This document shows, piece by piece, positions 8,557 through 17,933 of a stretch of DNA of 59,057 nt. The stretch comes from Paraeggerthella hongkongensis (GTDB lineage: Bacteria; Actinomycetota; Coriobacteriia; Coriobacteriales; Eggerthellaceae), in contig NZ_PPTQ01000018.1 of the NCBI RefSeq assembly GCF_003340345.1, positions 1 through 59,057 on the forward strand, given 5' to 3'. Both the position numbers and the translations under genes were made by a program. The notes beneath the pieces are model-generated. The model was given only the letters and a program-made list of their open reading frames with translations, made no database searches and had not been told where the DNA came from. The first letter of the stretch is position 1. The number at the start of each line of letters is the position of its first letter.

Positions 8557-9426
8557 ATGGAAGACATCTGCATATTTACCCCTACTTATAATCGGGCTTA
8601 CATGCTGGAGGCTTTGTTCGAAAGCTTGAAAGCCCAGACCTCCCAGCGGTTTTACTGGCTCATTGTCGATGACGGGTCCACCGATGAGACGCGTTCTTTG
8701 GTGGAGCGGTTTTCTTCCGAATCTTCGTTTAGGGTGGTGTACGTCAAGCGGGAGAACGGCGGAAAGCAGCGGGCGCATAACACCGGGGTAGAGTGTTGCG
8801 AGAGCGAATTGTTCTTTTGTGTAGACTCCGACGATGTGCTTGTGCCGTGCGCAGTTGAAGTGATTCTGGATGCATGGGAGGTCTATCGAGCGAATACTTC
8901 GGTCGCTGGGCTTGTGGGACTATGTGGTCGTGATGAGAATACTCCGCTTGGCACGCGCATGCCACAAGGTGAACGGACTATCACTTTTTGGGATCTGTAC
9001 TACAAGAAGGGGCATAGAGGGGATTCAGCACTCGTTTATCGTACCGAGATCCTGCGGCGCTACCCGTTTTTCGTTGCGGAAGGCGAGAAGTTCATGGCGG
9101 AGCCGTATGTATATCACCAGATAGATCTCGAATATACACTCGGAGTGGTTGATTCAGTGTTCATCGTTCGGGAGTATCTTGAAGATGGCTATACTCATAA
9201 CGTTCGGGAAATCACGAAGCGGAATCCTATCGGATACCGGATTCTTAAGCGCATGTATATCGAATATTCAGATACCTTGTACCTAAAATTCTATAATTCC
9301 ATCCTTTATTTGGTTGGATGTAAGCTAAGCGGCATGAAAAGCGGCGTAAAAAATGCTCCCAATCCCATCATTGCTGCATTCGCCTATCTGCCGGCGGTTT
9401 TGCTGTGCAAGACCGTGTATCGTTGA
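8557..9426 (+). CDS. GT2 family glycosyltransferase
   Basis: A 289-residue GT-A protein starting at MEDICIFTPTYNR. The open frame extends 19 codons upstream, but that stretch has no family resemblance. Typical GT2 elements are visible: VDDGSTDETR, the RENGGKQRAHNTG donor-side segment and FCVDSDDVL with the metal-binding aspartates. It heads the plus-strand block that also holds the flippase and is divergent from the GT2-to-licD operon. Substrate unknown. Confidence 0.85.
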   Translation: MEDICIFTPTYNRAYMLEALFESLKAQTSQRFYWLIVDDGSTDETRSLVERFSSESSFRVVYVKRENGGKQRAHNTGVECCESELFFCVDSDDVLVPCAVEVILDAWEVYRANTSVAGLVGLCGRDENTPLGTRMPQGERTITFWDLYYKKGHRGDSALVYRTEILRRYPFFVAEGEKFMAEPYVYHQIDLEYTLGVVDSVFIVREYLEDGYTHNVREITKRNPIGYRILKRMYIEYSDTLYLKFYNSILYLVGCKLSGMKSGVKNAPNPIIAAFAYLPAVLLCKTVYR

Positions 9427-9440
9427 GCAAGGAGCAGTCT

Positions 9441-9842
9441 ATGCGAGAGATTACTCTCGATGGGGCGAAATGGCTCAAATTCGAAATTACGATGGAAATC
9501 GATGCTCTCTGTCGAAAGCGTGATTCGGTATCTTGCCTTGATGCCGGGATGTTGTTTGGCGTCGTGTCGCGCAAGGAATCCAAGAGTGAACGCGAGTGGC
9601 TAACGTCGTATTGGGGTGAGCCTGCAACTCCCCTCTTTTTTAGGGTCGCCGATGAGAACATGGTCGTGCCTGGAAAACGCATTGGTTCGTGTTGTAGCTT
9701 CGATTCGCGGGCTTATGCTTTCTTTTTGGGCCGTAGGGCTAATTCGACCGTCGCTTTTGGGGATTGCACGGGGTCTTTCCCCTTAGCATGCAGATCTATT
9801 TCACTTTTGCCGCACTTATTAGAGAGGCGACGGATCGCATGA
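9441..9842 (+). CDS. Hypothetical 133-residue protein of unknown function
   Basis: Translation signals look real: AAGGAG lies seven bases before the ATG, and the stop overlaps the start of the flippase gene as ATGA, suggesting translational coupling. The product has no recognised domain, signal peptide or clear membrane segment; it is rich in Cys and Arg. The second half looks less protein-like, so this may be a decayed gene whose frame has shifted. It is 14 bases behind the GT2 gene. I cannot assign a role. Confidence 0.45.
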   Translation: MREITLDGAKWLKFEITMEIDALCRKRDSVSCLDAGMLFGVVSRKESKSEREWLTSYWGEPATPLFFRVADENMVVPGKRIGSCCSFDSRAYAFFLGRRANSTVAFGDCTGSFPLACRSISLLPHLLERRRIA

Positions 9843-11122
9843 GCAGTGATTGGCGTGAAAGTCGGTCGATGGCCGAGAATGGGGTGGAGCCCCTGTCCAT
9901 CAGGCAGAACATGCTGTGGAATTCCGGTGGGTCGATTACCTATCTGGCTTGCCAATGGCTCATTACCATTTTGGTGGTTCGCCTGTCAGACGGATACGAG
10001 GCTGCAGGTACCCTCTCTCTCGCGATGTCGGTGTACAATATATTTTCACCTCTTGCTATCTACCGCATGTACACTTACCAAGTATCCGATGTGAAGCGCG
10101 AGAATTCCGTCGGAGAGTATCTTGCCTTCCGTGCTATTACGTCTTCGGCAGCTTTGCTCGGATGCCTCGTCTATGCTGCATTGACCTGCCCGACGTCGAG
10201 CCTTCTTGCTGTTGTGCTGTATGCGGTATACAAGGTTGCGGGGCTTTTGATTGACGTGCTCCACGGTCTCGACCAAGTGAACAGACGTATGGATTACATC
10301 GGGAAGTCCCTTATCATCCAGGGCCTTTTCACTCTTGCGGCATTTTGCTCGGTGTTTGTAGCTACGTCGAGTCTCGAGCTTGCGCTTGTTTCGATGACGG
10401 TTGTCACAGTGCTGGTGGGCGTGCTGTATGATTACCCTCGCTCGAGTCGGTTCGAGTCGATGAAGGTTGGGATCTCGCGAGAAAAAGCCCTGCACCTGCT
10501 CAGGTATTGCTTTCCTATTGTGATAGCTGCCGTGGCTTGTGCGGCTGTTCCTTCGATTCCGCGTCAGTTCTTGTCATTTTCGCAGGGCGAGGCAGCGCTG
10601 GGCATTTATGCTTCGGTTGCCGCCCCTGTTGCTATTATCCAGATGGGCGCGAGTTATATCTACAGTCCTTTGCTTAGCGTTTTCTCCGAACAGTACGCCG
10701 AAAAGAGGGCTAAGGATTTGACTGTCACATTTTGCAAGGTTGTGCTTGGCGTTGCGGCGATCGGAGTTGTCTGTGCCGTCGGTTTCGAGTTTTTGGGCCC
10801 CTGGCTTCTGACGCTTATCTTCGGTCAGAGCATCGAGCCGTACACGTACTTGCTGATCCCTATCATCATGAGCGCTATTGTCTCGGCTTACGTATGGTTT
10901 TTTAACGATTTGCTCGTCGCTCTTCGGTGTTTTAAGGGGAGCTTTGTCGGAAATACTCTATCTGCGGTCGTCGCGCTGCCGGTCACGTTTTTTTTCGTGA
11001 ACGCATTTGGCATGAATGGCGTGAGCTTTACCATGATTGTGTCCTATGGAATAGGTGCCGTGGTCATGGCGTTGTATTTGATTGCGTTGGTGAGGCGTGG
11101 CTTGAGGGAAGGGTCTTTCTAG
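9839..11122 (+). CDS. wzx: Wzx-type polysaccharide flippase (MOP superfamily)
   Basis: A 427-residue polytopic protein with about 12 hydrophobic segments starting near residue 26, in the style of oligosaccharide flippases. These move undecaprenyl-linked repeat units across the membrane. The start at MSSDWRE overlaps the upstream stop (ATGA); the open frame extends 25 codons upstream without support. A flippase implies a Wzy-type or single-unit route in addition to the two ABC export routes. No classic Wzy is obvious; the next gene (DUF2142) is polytopic and may do related work. Confidence 0.85.
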   Translation: MSSDWRESRSMAENGVEPLSIRQNMLWNSGGSITYLACQWLITILVVRLSDGYEAAGTLSLAMSVYNIFSPLAIYRMYTYQVSDVKRENSVGEYLAFRAITSSAALLGCLVYAALTCPTSSLLAVVLYAVYKVAGLLIDVLHGLDQVNRRMDYIGKSLIIQGLFTLAAFCSVFVATSSLELALVSMTVVTVLVGVLYDYPRSSRFESMKVGISREKALHLLRYCFPIVIAAVACAAVPSIPRQFLSFSQGEAALGIYASVAAPVAIIQMGASYIYSPLLSVFSEQYAEKRAKDLTVTFCKVVLGVAAIGVVCAVGFEFLGPWLLTLIFGQSIEPYTYLLIPIIMSAIVSAYVWFFNDLLVALRCFKGSFVGNTLSAVVALPVTFFFVNAFGMNGVSFTMIVSYGIGAVVMALYLIALVRRGLREGSF

Positions 11123-11344
11123 CGGGTAGTTTCAAACTTACGACAGTGCTCGATTCTTGCTTACCTTATTGGAGGATATGCAGGTTAGTTAGTGGTTTGT
11201 TAAAAGTTTGTTTGGTGGCGGTAGCTAACGTTTAGTATGAGAGAATGGCACTTTGCTGGAGCTGGTAGCAATTCCTTTTTTTGGCGGAGATGCTCTTGGT
11301 TGAAAGGGCGTGCCGGGAGTACGCAGGGTTTTCTAGAGGCGAGG

Positions 11345-12928
11345 ATGATGGCTAAAGTGCTGATGCGTTTTGTTCAGATGCATAAGACCGATATGCTGCT
11401 TGGTGGAGTTATCGTTGCGTTGGCGGTTCATGCCTTGTACTGCTTTTCTTTCAGCGACTCTCGTATTGCCCTTGCGTTTGCGATTGTCTCAGCTGGGTTG
11501 GTTTGTGTCGTATATTCGGCTTCTCAGATTCTACGTTCCAAAGGTAAGCTCAAGGTTGAAACGCTTTTTCTGCTGAGCATAATATGCTGCGGGTTGTTGT
11601 ACTCGCTTGTATTTGCGCCTGGCACGGTTCCCGATGAGAGTTATCATTTTCAGGCTTCGTACAAAATGGCAGACCAGCTTCTGTTTTTGGGCCCTACTTC
11701 GGATAATCTTCCGATGAGGGCAGATGACGCCCAGCTCCTTCGGGCCATGGATGAGTCTCAAACGGTGGGGTATGAGAAGTACGACATGATGGCACGTAAC
11801 TTTGTCCTGTTTGCTGGACAGGTTGATTATGTCTCCTTCACCCCCAGGTCGGTTTTTGACTGGGGTGCGAATCCTCCTTACATCAAGTTGCCGTCAGCTT
11901 TGGGGATTGTGTTAGCTAGCTTGCTTAATCTTGGAAGCTATCCGTTGTTTTATCTGGGTCGCTTTTTCAATATGATGATGTTTGCTTTATTGGCATACTG
12001 TGCAGTTCGTATCACGCCTGTTGGAAAAAACACGATGATGGTTGTGGGCTTGCTGCCGATGACGCTGCATGTAGTGTCATCATATTCATACGATGCTGGC
12101 ATCATAGGGCTGGCATTTTTGCTTACGGCGTTGTGCTTCAGGGCTTTGTACGGCGAAGGTCAGATGAAGCGCCATGATAAAGTGGGCCTTGTCATTGTGG
12201 CCGCCCTTTTGGCTCCTTGTAAGGTTGTGTACACGGTTATCGCTTTACTGGTATTGTTTATCCCTAATAAGCGCTTTGCTTCGAGGCGCTCTGCATTGCT
12301 GTACAAGTCGATCGTGATAGCCTGCTCACTTGTCGCGGTTTTGGGTACGCGGATGGCTACGCTTCTTCAGATGGCTGATGTGGGATCTTCCGTTTCGGCC
12401 GGGCTGGATGTTCGAGGGGAAGAGCAAGGGACATTCTATAGTCTCTCTGGCATGTTGTCCGATCCTCTCGATGCCGTTCTTCTTTATTTGAGAACTTTTG
12501 ATGCCATGGGCCCCTTTTATTTGGACACTCTGGTAGGTGGCTCTCTAGGGTGGTTTCAGCCCGAAATCCACGCTCCGTTGTTCATTACTCTGCCACTATT
12601 TTTTGCGCTACTCGTTTCCGCCCAAAGGAGCGAAGATGATCGTGCGTTGGTTCCGGGGGTCCATCGCGTCGTTTTCGCGGTCCTCGCTATAGCCGGTTGG
12701 CTGGCTGTGATGTTGTCGATGACGGTTGGATGGACGTTTGTAAGCGAGAGGGTTATTCAAGGTGTTCAGGGTCGATACTTCCTTCCCCTGCTCCCGATGG
12801 CTCTCGTTGCGGCTAGAAGCCGGCACGTGTCAATAGATGTCCCGACTGGCTTTCTTTTTGTGTATGGTTTGCTCGCGCTGAACATCGCTTACATGGCTCG
12901 AGTGTTCTCTATCGCTGTCGGGGTTTGA
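11345..12928 (+). CDS. DUF2142 polytopic membrane protein, probable envelope glycan enzyme
   Basis: About 527 residues with some 12 membrane segments. The PDESYHFQASY segment in the first external loop matches the acidic loop typical of DUF2142 and GT-C-like proteins, which use polyprenyl-linked sugars on the outer face. The start at MMAKVLMRF sits behind GAGGCGAGG; the longer frame from 11237 has an unlikely N-terminus. It could be a GT-C glycosyltransferase or polymerase; sequence alone does not decide. Confidence 0.75.
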   Translation: MMAKVLMRFVQMHKTDMLLGGVIVALAVHALYCFSFSDSRIALAFAIVSAGLVCVVYSASQILRSKGKLKVETLFLLSIICCGLLYSLVFAPGTVPDESYHFQASYKMADQLLFLGPTSDNLPMRADDAQLLRAMDESQTVGYEKYDMMARNFVLFAGQVDYVSFTPRSVFDWGANPPYIKLPSALGIVLASLLNLGSYPLFYLGRFFNMMMFALLAYCAVRITPVGKNTMMVVGLLPMTLHVVSSYSYDAGIIGLAFLLTALCFRALYGEGQMKRHDKVGLVIVAALLAPCKVVYTVIALLVLFIPNKRFASRRSALLYKSIVIACSLVAVLGTRMATLLQMADVGSSVSAGLDVRGEEQGTFYSLSGMLSDPLDAVLLYLRTFDAMGPFYLDTLVGGSLGWFQPEIHAPLFITLPLFFALLVSAQRSEDDRALVPGVHRVVFAVLAIAGWLAVMLSMTVGWTFVSERVIQGVQGRYFLPLLPMALVAARSRHVSIDVPTGFLFVYGLLALNIAYMARVFSIAVGV

Positions 12929-12977
12929 TGGCTTTTGCTTCTCGGATATCGATGGCGACGTTGAAAGGTGATTGTCG

Positions 12978-15959
12978 GTGGGAAAAATCGAAAAAGTAAA
13001 AACCCTTGCCAGGCTTTCCGTGAAGCAGCCAAAGAGCGTTGTCAAGGCTCTGGGGTATTTGGGCAAATATGGTTTTGTGGGACTTCGGGAGCGTTTGTAC
13101 CAGGAAGTTGTTCTTGAGGACGAGTCAATTCCGCTTGTTTTTGGCGAGCCGGGTAGCGCGGGCGGCGGTATCAAGTTCTCTGTTCTTATGCCTACTTACA
13201 ATGTTGACGTACGCTGGCTCTCGAAAGCTGTGAAATCGGTAGAACAGCAGGTGTACGGCAATTGGGAGCTTTGCATTGTCGACGATTGCTCTACTGACGA
13301 TTCCGTGATGTCTTACCTTCGTTCGGTTGAAAGCGACAGAGTGAAGGTAATGCGGCTCGATCGCAATGGTGGTATATCGAATGCTACGAATGCTGCAGCA
13401 CGAATGGCTGACGGCGATTACATGGTGCTGCTCGATAATGATGATCTTCTTGCTCCGAACGCTTTGCTGGAGTTCTATCTTCGCCTATCGACTACGCAGG
13501 CGGATGTTGTCTATAGCGACAATGATGTCGTGGACGAGAATGGCACGAGGCTCGCCGTGCTGCACAAGCCTGACTGGTCGCCTGATCTGTTGTTGTCGCA
13601 GATGTATGTTGGGCATTTGCTTGGGTTTAAGCGATCTTTGTTCGAGGAGGTCGGAGGGTTTCGCCCGGAATTCGACGGAAGCCAGGATTACGACCTGCTC
13701 CTACGTCTTGTCGAGCGCTCGAGTCGGATAGAGCATATTTCCGAGATCCTTTATTCGTGGCGGGCATTGCCTACGTCTACCGCTGCTAACCCAGATTCGA
13801 AACCGTATGCGCAGACGGCAGGCCTTCATGCTGTTCAGAGTCATTTGGATAGGACGTTGGGGGAGGGTAAAGCCTGTGCATGCGAAACCGATTCGCTATA
13901 TGTGTACGACGTGCGTTACGAATTGCGCGACAAGCCAAAAGTCTCCATTATTATCCCTACGAAGGATCATGTCGATGATCTGAGGGCTGCGATCGAGAGT
14001 GTTTTCGATAAAACAGAGTATCCTTCGTATGAAATACTGATTCTCGACAATAATTCGGAATTATCGGAGACAAAGGCATACCTTCGTTCGCTCGAACAGG
14101 AATTCGGCAACGTTTCGGTCATTGATGCTTCGTATCGATTCAATTGGTCGAAGTTGAACAATCAGGGGATTGAAGAAGCGAGCGGAGATGTTTTTGTCTG
14201 TTTGAACAACGATGTGGTAATTAGATCTGCGGACTGGCTCGACCGGTTGGTCGAGAATTGCATCCGCGAAGACATCGGGGTAGTCGGGGGTCTTTTGCTT
14301 TATCCTGATGAAACCATTCAACATGCGGGTGTTGTTGTGGGAATGGGCGGCTGGGCTGATCATGTGTACAAGGGTGCAGCTCCCGTTCATTGCGGTAATC
14401 CGTTCATTTCGCCCATGGTAGCACGCAATGTTTCGGCTGTGACAGGTGCTTGCATGGCGTTTTCAAGGGATACCTGGGAGCGCATCGGGGGCTTCAATGA
14501 AGACTTTGTCGTTTGCGGAAGCGACGTGGAGTTGTGTCTTCGCGCGGAGCGCAATGGTCTTCGAAACCTGTACCTTCCCGGCGTGGTTCTGACTCATTAC
14601 GAGTCGAAAACTCGTGACCCGAAGGATATTCCGGAAGTCGATTTCAGCTTATCGAAAGCTATGTATCGTAGATATGTTGCTGCGGGCGATCCGTATTACA
14701 ATTCAAACTTGGACTACGGCTCGTGCATTCCGAAGGTGGTGTCGCGTAGGGAGAAACTGCGTCGTGCGGCGCTCGATTGTTATTCGACGGACATCCTCGA
14801 AACGCGTGCTATGAACTTTAGAAGAGTGTCGAGTGATCGTCCTCGTATAAACCTGCTCGTCCCCTCGATTAATGCAGAGGACGTGTATGGCGGTATTGCG
14901 ACGGCGCTCAGTTTCTTTGATCGTCTGGTGGCGGAAACGGGGGTGGACGCTCGCATCCTTGTGATTGACAGCGAACCGCGCATGGAGTCGCTTTCTCGTT
15001 TTCCTGGGTACGAGTTCGTTTCAATGGATGAGGAAAGCGATGCGCGATTACAGATTGTGCCCATAGGAAGAAGAAATGGCAAAACAATGCCCGCTTCTCC
15101 TAAGGACTGGTTCGTGTGTACTTCTTGGTGGTCTGCATATTGCTATCAGGATGAATGTGAGCGACTCAAGAAGCAGGATGGGTGTTTTCTTGAGAATCCG
15201 ATGATATATCTTATCCAAGATTACGAACCTGGATTCTACGCCTGGTCGTCGCGTTACTTGCTTGCCGAATCGACGTATAGGAGCCCTGTTCCCACTGTCG
15301 CGGTTTTTAACTCACGGGAGTTGAAGGGCCATTTCGATTCTCTTGGATATGAGTTTAAGCACTCGTTTGTTTTTGATCCGTTCTTGAATGGATCGCTTCT
15401 TGAGCGATTGGACCAGCTTGGCGGAAAAGTAGGGAAGCGTCGTCAGATCATGGTGTACGGACGTCCCGGAACTGACAGAAATGCTTTCGAGCTTGTCGTA
15501 GAATCCCTCCGTCGTTGGATCGATCTCCAAGAGGACCATGGTTTATGGGAGATTGTTTCCGCCGGGGAACAGCATGCCCCGGTTTATTTGGGGCATGGTC
15601 GCTACCTGACCTCGGTTGGAAAGCTGACCATCGAGGAATATGCTCAGCTGTTGGCTGAATCATACGCGGGCATTTCTCTTATGGTGTCGCCGCACCCGAG
15701 CTATCCGCCGCTCGAGATGGCGGCATTTGGTGTGCGTGTGATTACGAATGAGTATTCCGGAAAAGATCTGTCGGACTTTGGTGAGAGCGTGGTTTCTCTG
15801 GCTCGTTCCACTCCTGGTGAAATAGCTGCTTCGCTGCAGGAGGTGTGTAGCTCGTTCGAACGCGAAGTGCCCTGTGGTCGTGTTCGTCCGGGGTACCTGA
15901 CAAATCGCGATCTTTTTCCGTTCATTCAAGAGATTAAGAAGCTTATAGACGAGAACTAA
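12978..15959 (+). CDS. Three-module glycosyltransferase: GT2, GT2 and a WsaF-like GT-B domain
   Basis: A 993-residue cytoplasmic enzyme. Module 1 (about 65-290): SVLMPTYNVDVR, DDCSTDDS, LLDNDDL. Module 2 (about 315-600): SIIIPTKDHVDD, LDNNS, LNNDV and a GACMAFSR segment, typical of rhamnosyltransferase-like GT2. Module 3 (about 625-990): YGGIATALSF, IYLIQDYEPGFYAWSSRY and SPHPSYPPLEMAA, resembling WsaF-type rhamnosyltransferases. Such multi-domain enzymes build repeat units or chains of rhamnans, which agrees with the dTDP-rhamnose genes next door. GTG at 12978 has AAAGGTG nine bases upstream; TTG at 12972 is the alternative. Confidence 0.87.
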   Translation: MGKIEKVKTLARLSVKQPKSVVKALGYLGKYGFVGLRERLYQEVVLEDESIPLVFGEPGSAGGGIKFSVLMPTYNVDVRWLSKAVKSVEQQVYGNWELCIVDDCSTDDSVMSYLRSVESDRVKVMRLDRNGGISNATNAAARMADGDYMVLLDNDDLLAPNALLEFYLRLSTTQADVVYSDNDVVDENGTRLAVLHKPDWSPDLLLSQMYVGHLLGFKRSLFEEVGGFRPEFDGSQDYDLLLRLVERSSRIEHISEILYSWRALPTSTAANPDSKPYAQTAGLHAVQSHLDRTLGEGKACACETDSLYVYDVRYELRDKPKVSIIIPTKDHVDDLRAAIESVFDKTEYPSYEILILDNNSELSETKAYLRSLEQEFGNVSVIDASYRFNWSKLNNQGIEEASGDVFVCLNNDVVIRSADWLDRLVENCIREDIGVVGGLLLYPDETIQHAGVVVGMGGWADHVYKGAAPVHCGNPFISPMVARNVSAVTGACMAFSRDTWERIGGFNEDFVVCGSDVELCLRAERNGLRNLYLPGVVLTHYESKTRDPKDIPEVDFSLSKAMYRRYVAAGDPYYNSNLDYGSCIPKVVSRREKLRRAALDCYSTDILETRAMNFRRVSSDRPRINLLVPSINAEDVYGGIATALSFFDRLVAETGVDARILVIDSEPRMESLSRFPGYEFVSMDEESDARLQIVPIGRRNGKTMPASPKDWFVCTSWWSAYCYQDECERLKKQDGCFLENPMIYLIQDYEPGFYAWSSRYLLAESTYRSPVPTVAVFNSRELKGHFDSLGYEFKHSFVFDPFLNGSLLERLDQLGGKVGKRRQIMVYGRPGTDRNAFELVVESLRRWIDLQEDHGLWEIVSAGEQHAPVYLGHGRYLTSVGKLTIEEYAQLLAESYAGISLMVSPHPSYPPLEMAAFGVRVITNEYSGKDLSDFGESVVSLARSTPGEIAASLQEVCSSFEREVPCGRVRPGYLTNRDLFPFIQEIKKLIDEN

Positions 15960-16100
15960 GGGGCTTGTCGGGTTCGCGTGGGCGTCTGGATTAAGCAGTG
16001 GTTCGGTATAGGTTGGCTTGTGGGCAAATCGGTGGAGAAAATAGGCGACGCTTGCTGAAACGGTATACTAGATGTGTTTTCGATTGAAAGAGGTTTGGTC

Positions 16101-17003
16101 ATGAAAGGCATCATACTCGCAGGCGGGTCGGGCACGCGCCTGTACCCGCTGACCACGGTCACGAGCAAGCAGCTTCTGCCCGTGTACGACAAGCCGATGA
16201 TCTACTACCCGCTGTCGGTGCTCATGATGGCGGGCATCCGAGAAATCCTGATCATCTCGACGCCCCAGGACCTGCCCAACTTCGAGCGCCTGCTCAAGGA
16301 CGGGTCGGACTACGGCGTGAGCCTGTCCTACGCAGAGCAGCCCTCGCCCGACGGCTTGGCACAGGCGTTCATCATCGGCGAGGAGTTCGTCGGCGGCGAC
16401 AGCTGCGCGCTCGTCCTGGGCGACAACATCTTCTACGGCAACGGCCTGGGCCGCCATCTGCGCGCCGCGGTCGAGCGCGCCGAGACCACGGGCGGCGCCA
16501 CCGTGTTCGGCTACCACGTGGACGACCCCGAGCGCTTCGGCGTGGTGGAGTTCGACGAAGGCTTCAACGCCGTCTCCATCGAGGAGAAGCCCGAGAACCC
16601 CAAGTCGAACTACGCGGTGACGGGCCTGTACTTCTACGACTCCCGCGTGTGCGAGCTGGCCAAGAAGGTCGAGCCGAGCGAGCGCGGCGAGCTGGAGATC
16701 ACCACGCTCAACCAGATGTACCTCGCCGACGGCTCCCTCAGCGTGGTCACGCTCGGGCGCGGCTACGCGTGGCTGGACACGGGGACCATGGAGAGCCTGT
16801 TCGAGGCTTCCGAGTTCGTGCGCGCCGTCGAGCGCTCCCAGGGCCTGTCGGTGTCGGTGGTGGAGGAGATCGCCTACCAGAACGGCTGGATCGACCGGGA
16901 GCGGCTTCTGGACGCCGCCGCGAAGTACGGCAAGTCCGTCTACGGCCAGCATCTGAGGAAGGTCGCCGAGGGGAAGATCGTCCCGCACAAGGAGGCGATG
17001 TAG
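16101..17003 (+). CDS. rmlA: Glucose-1-phosphate thymidylyltransferase (dTDP-rhamnose step 1)
   Basis: A 300-residue enzyme making dTDP-glucose from dTTP and glucose-1-phosphate. It has the nucleotide-binding [11 protein letters not shown] motif at the N-terminus, [18 protein letters not shown], and LGDNIFYG for the metal/sugar site. Codons end in G or C almost throughout, in sharp contrast with the genes before it. It is followed after two bases by rmlD; rmlB and rmlC lie together at 23.4-25 kb. The start is MKGIILAG behind AAAGAGG, not the upstream ATG. Confidence 0.95.
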   Translation: MKGIILAGGSGTRLYPLTTVTSKQLLPVYDKPMIYYPLSVLMMAGIREILIISTPQDLPNFERLLKDGSDYGVSLSYAEQPSPDGLAQAFIIGEEFVGGDSCALVLGDNIFYGNGLGRHLRAAVERAETTGGATVFGYHVDDPERFGVVEFDEGFNAVSIEEKPENPKSNYAVTGLYFYDSRVCELAKKVEPSERGELEITTLNQMYLADGSLSVVTLGRGYAWLDTGTMESLFEASEFVRAVERSQGLSVSVVEEIAYQNGWIDRERLLDAAAKYGKSVYGQHLRKVAEGKIVPHKEAM

Positions 17004-17005
17004 GC

Positions 17006-17911
17006 ATGAGGATTCTCGTGACCGGAGGCAGCGGCCAGCTAGGCAACGAGATAAGGCGCTGCCTGGAGACTATGGGCGCCGAGATCGGCCCGATCCCGGA
17101 GGCGTACGCGGGAGCGAGCGCGGAGTACGTCGACTACGACGCCCTCGACGTGTCGGACGGGGCCGCCGTGGCCGCCTGGTTCTCCGAGCGCGGGCCTTAC
17201 GACCTGGTTGTCAACTGCGCGGCCGTCACGAACGTGGACGGCTGCGAGAAGAACGAGGCGGGCGCCTACCGCGTGAACGCCCATGGAGCGGAGCACCTTG
17301 CGCGCGCGTGCGAAGCCTGCGGGGCGAAACTCGTGCACGTGTCGACGGACTACGTGTTCCCCGGCGACGACCCCGAGCCGCGCGAGGAAGGCGATCCGGT
17401 GGGACCCATCAGCGCTTACGGGCGCACGAAGTGGGCGGGGGAGGTTCTGGCGACCGACGCCTGCAGCCGCGCGTTCGTGGTCCGCACCGCCTGGCTCTAC
17501 GGATACGTCGGCGGCAACTTCGCGAAGACCATGATGCGCCTCGCGCGCGAGCGCGGCAGGATCAGCGTCGTGGCCGACCAGCTCGGGAACCCGACTTCCG
17601 CCAACGACCTGGCGTACGAGATCCTGCGTATCGCCCAGACCGAGAATTACGGCACGTATCACTGCACGAACGAGGGCACCTGCTCATGGTTCGATTTCGC
17701 GTGTGCGGTGGTGGACGGCGCCGGCATCCCGTGCGAGAAGGAGGGGCTGACGTCTTCCGAGTACAAGGAGCGCTTCCCCCAGAGCGCGGATCGTCCTGCG
17801 TACTCGAGCTTGCGCAACAAGCGCCTGGAGGACACGATCGGAAACGATATGCGTCCGTGGCGCGAGGCGCTCGCGACTTATCTGGAACGATTGCTTCGGA
17901 TAGGGGGATGA
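17006..17911 (+). CDS. rmlD: dTDP-4-dehydrorhamnose reductase
   Basis: A 301-residue short-chain dehydrogenase/reductase that makes dTDP-L-rhamnose with NAD(P)H. A Rossmann motif GGSGQLG opens the protein; the catalytic triad region shows STDYVF and YGRTKWAGE (Tyr-x3-Lys). Length is typical of RmlD. GGAGG at 16991-16995 inside the end of rmlA serves as ribosome site. It has the same strongly GC-rich codon use as the other rml genes. Confidence 0.94.
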   Translation: MRILVTGGSGQLGNEIRRCLETMGAEIGPIPEAYAGASAEYVDYDALDVSDGAAVAAWFSERGPYDLVVNCAAVTNVDGCEKNEAGAYRVNAHGAEHLARACEACGAKLVHVSTDYVFPGDDPEPREEGDPVGPISAYGRTKWAGEVLATDACSRAFVVRTAWLYGYVGGNFAKTMMRLARERGRISVVADQLGNPTSANDLAYEILRIAQTENYGTYHCTNEGTCSWFDFACAVVDGAGIPCEKEGLTSSEYKERFPQSADRPAYSSLRNKRLEDTIGNDMRPWREALATYLERLLRIGG

Positions 17912-17933
17912 CCTTCCTTTGTCGTCTCTTAAC

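Noticed and set aside
9653-9785. Small overlapping frame with a hydrophobic stretch before the flippase
   Set aside because: About 44 codons with no start signal of its own; the stronger signals belong to the overlapping ORF at 9441-9842.
16068-16988. Long minus-strand open frame (306 codons) antisense to rmlA
   Set aside because: It mirrors the GC-rich codon use of rmlA, which removes stops on the other strand. The product is low-complexity in Val, Ala, Leu and Arg and has no ribosome site.
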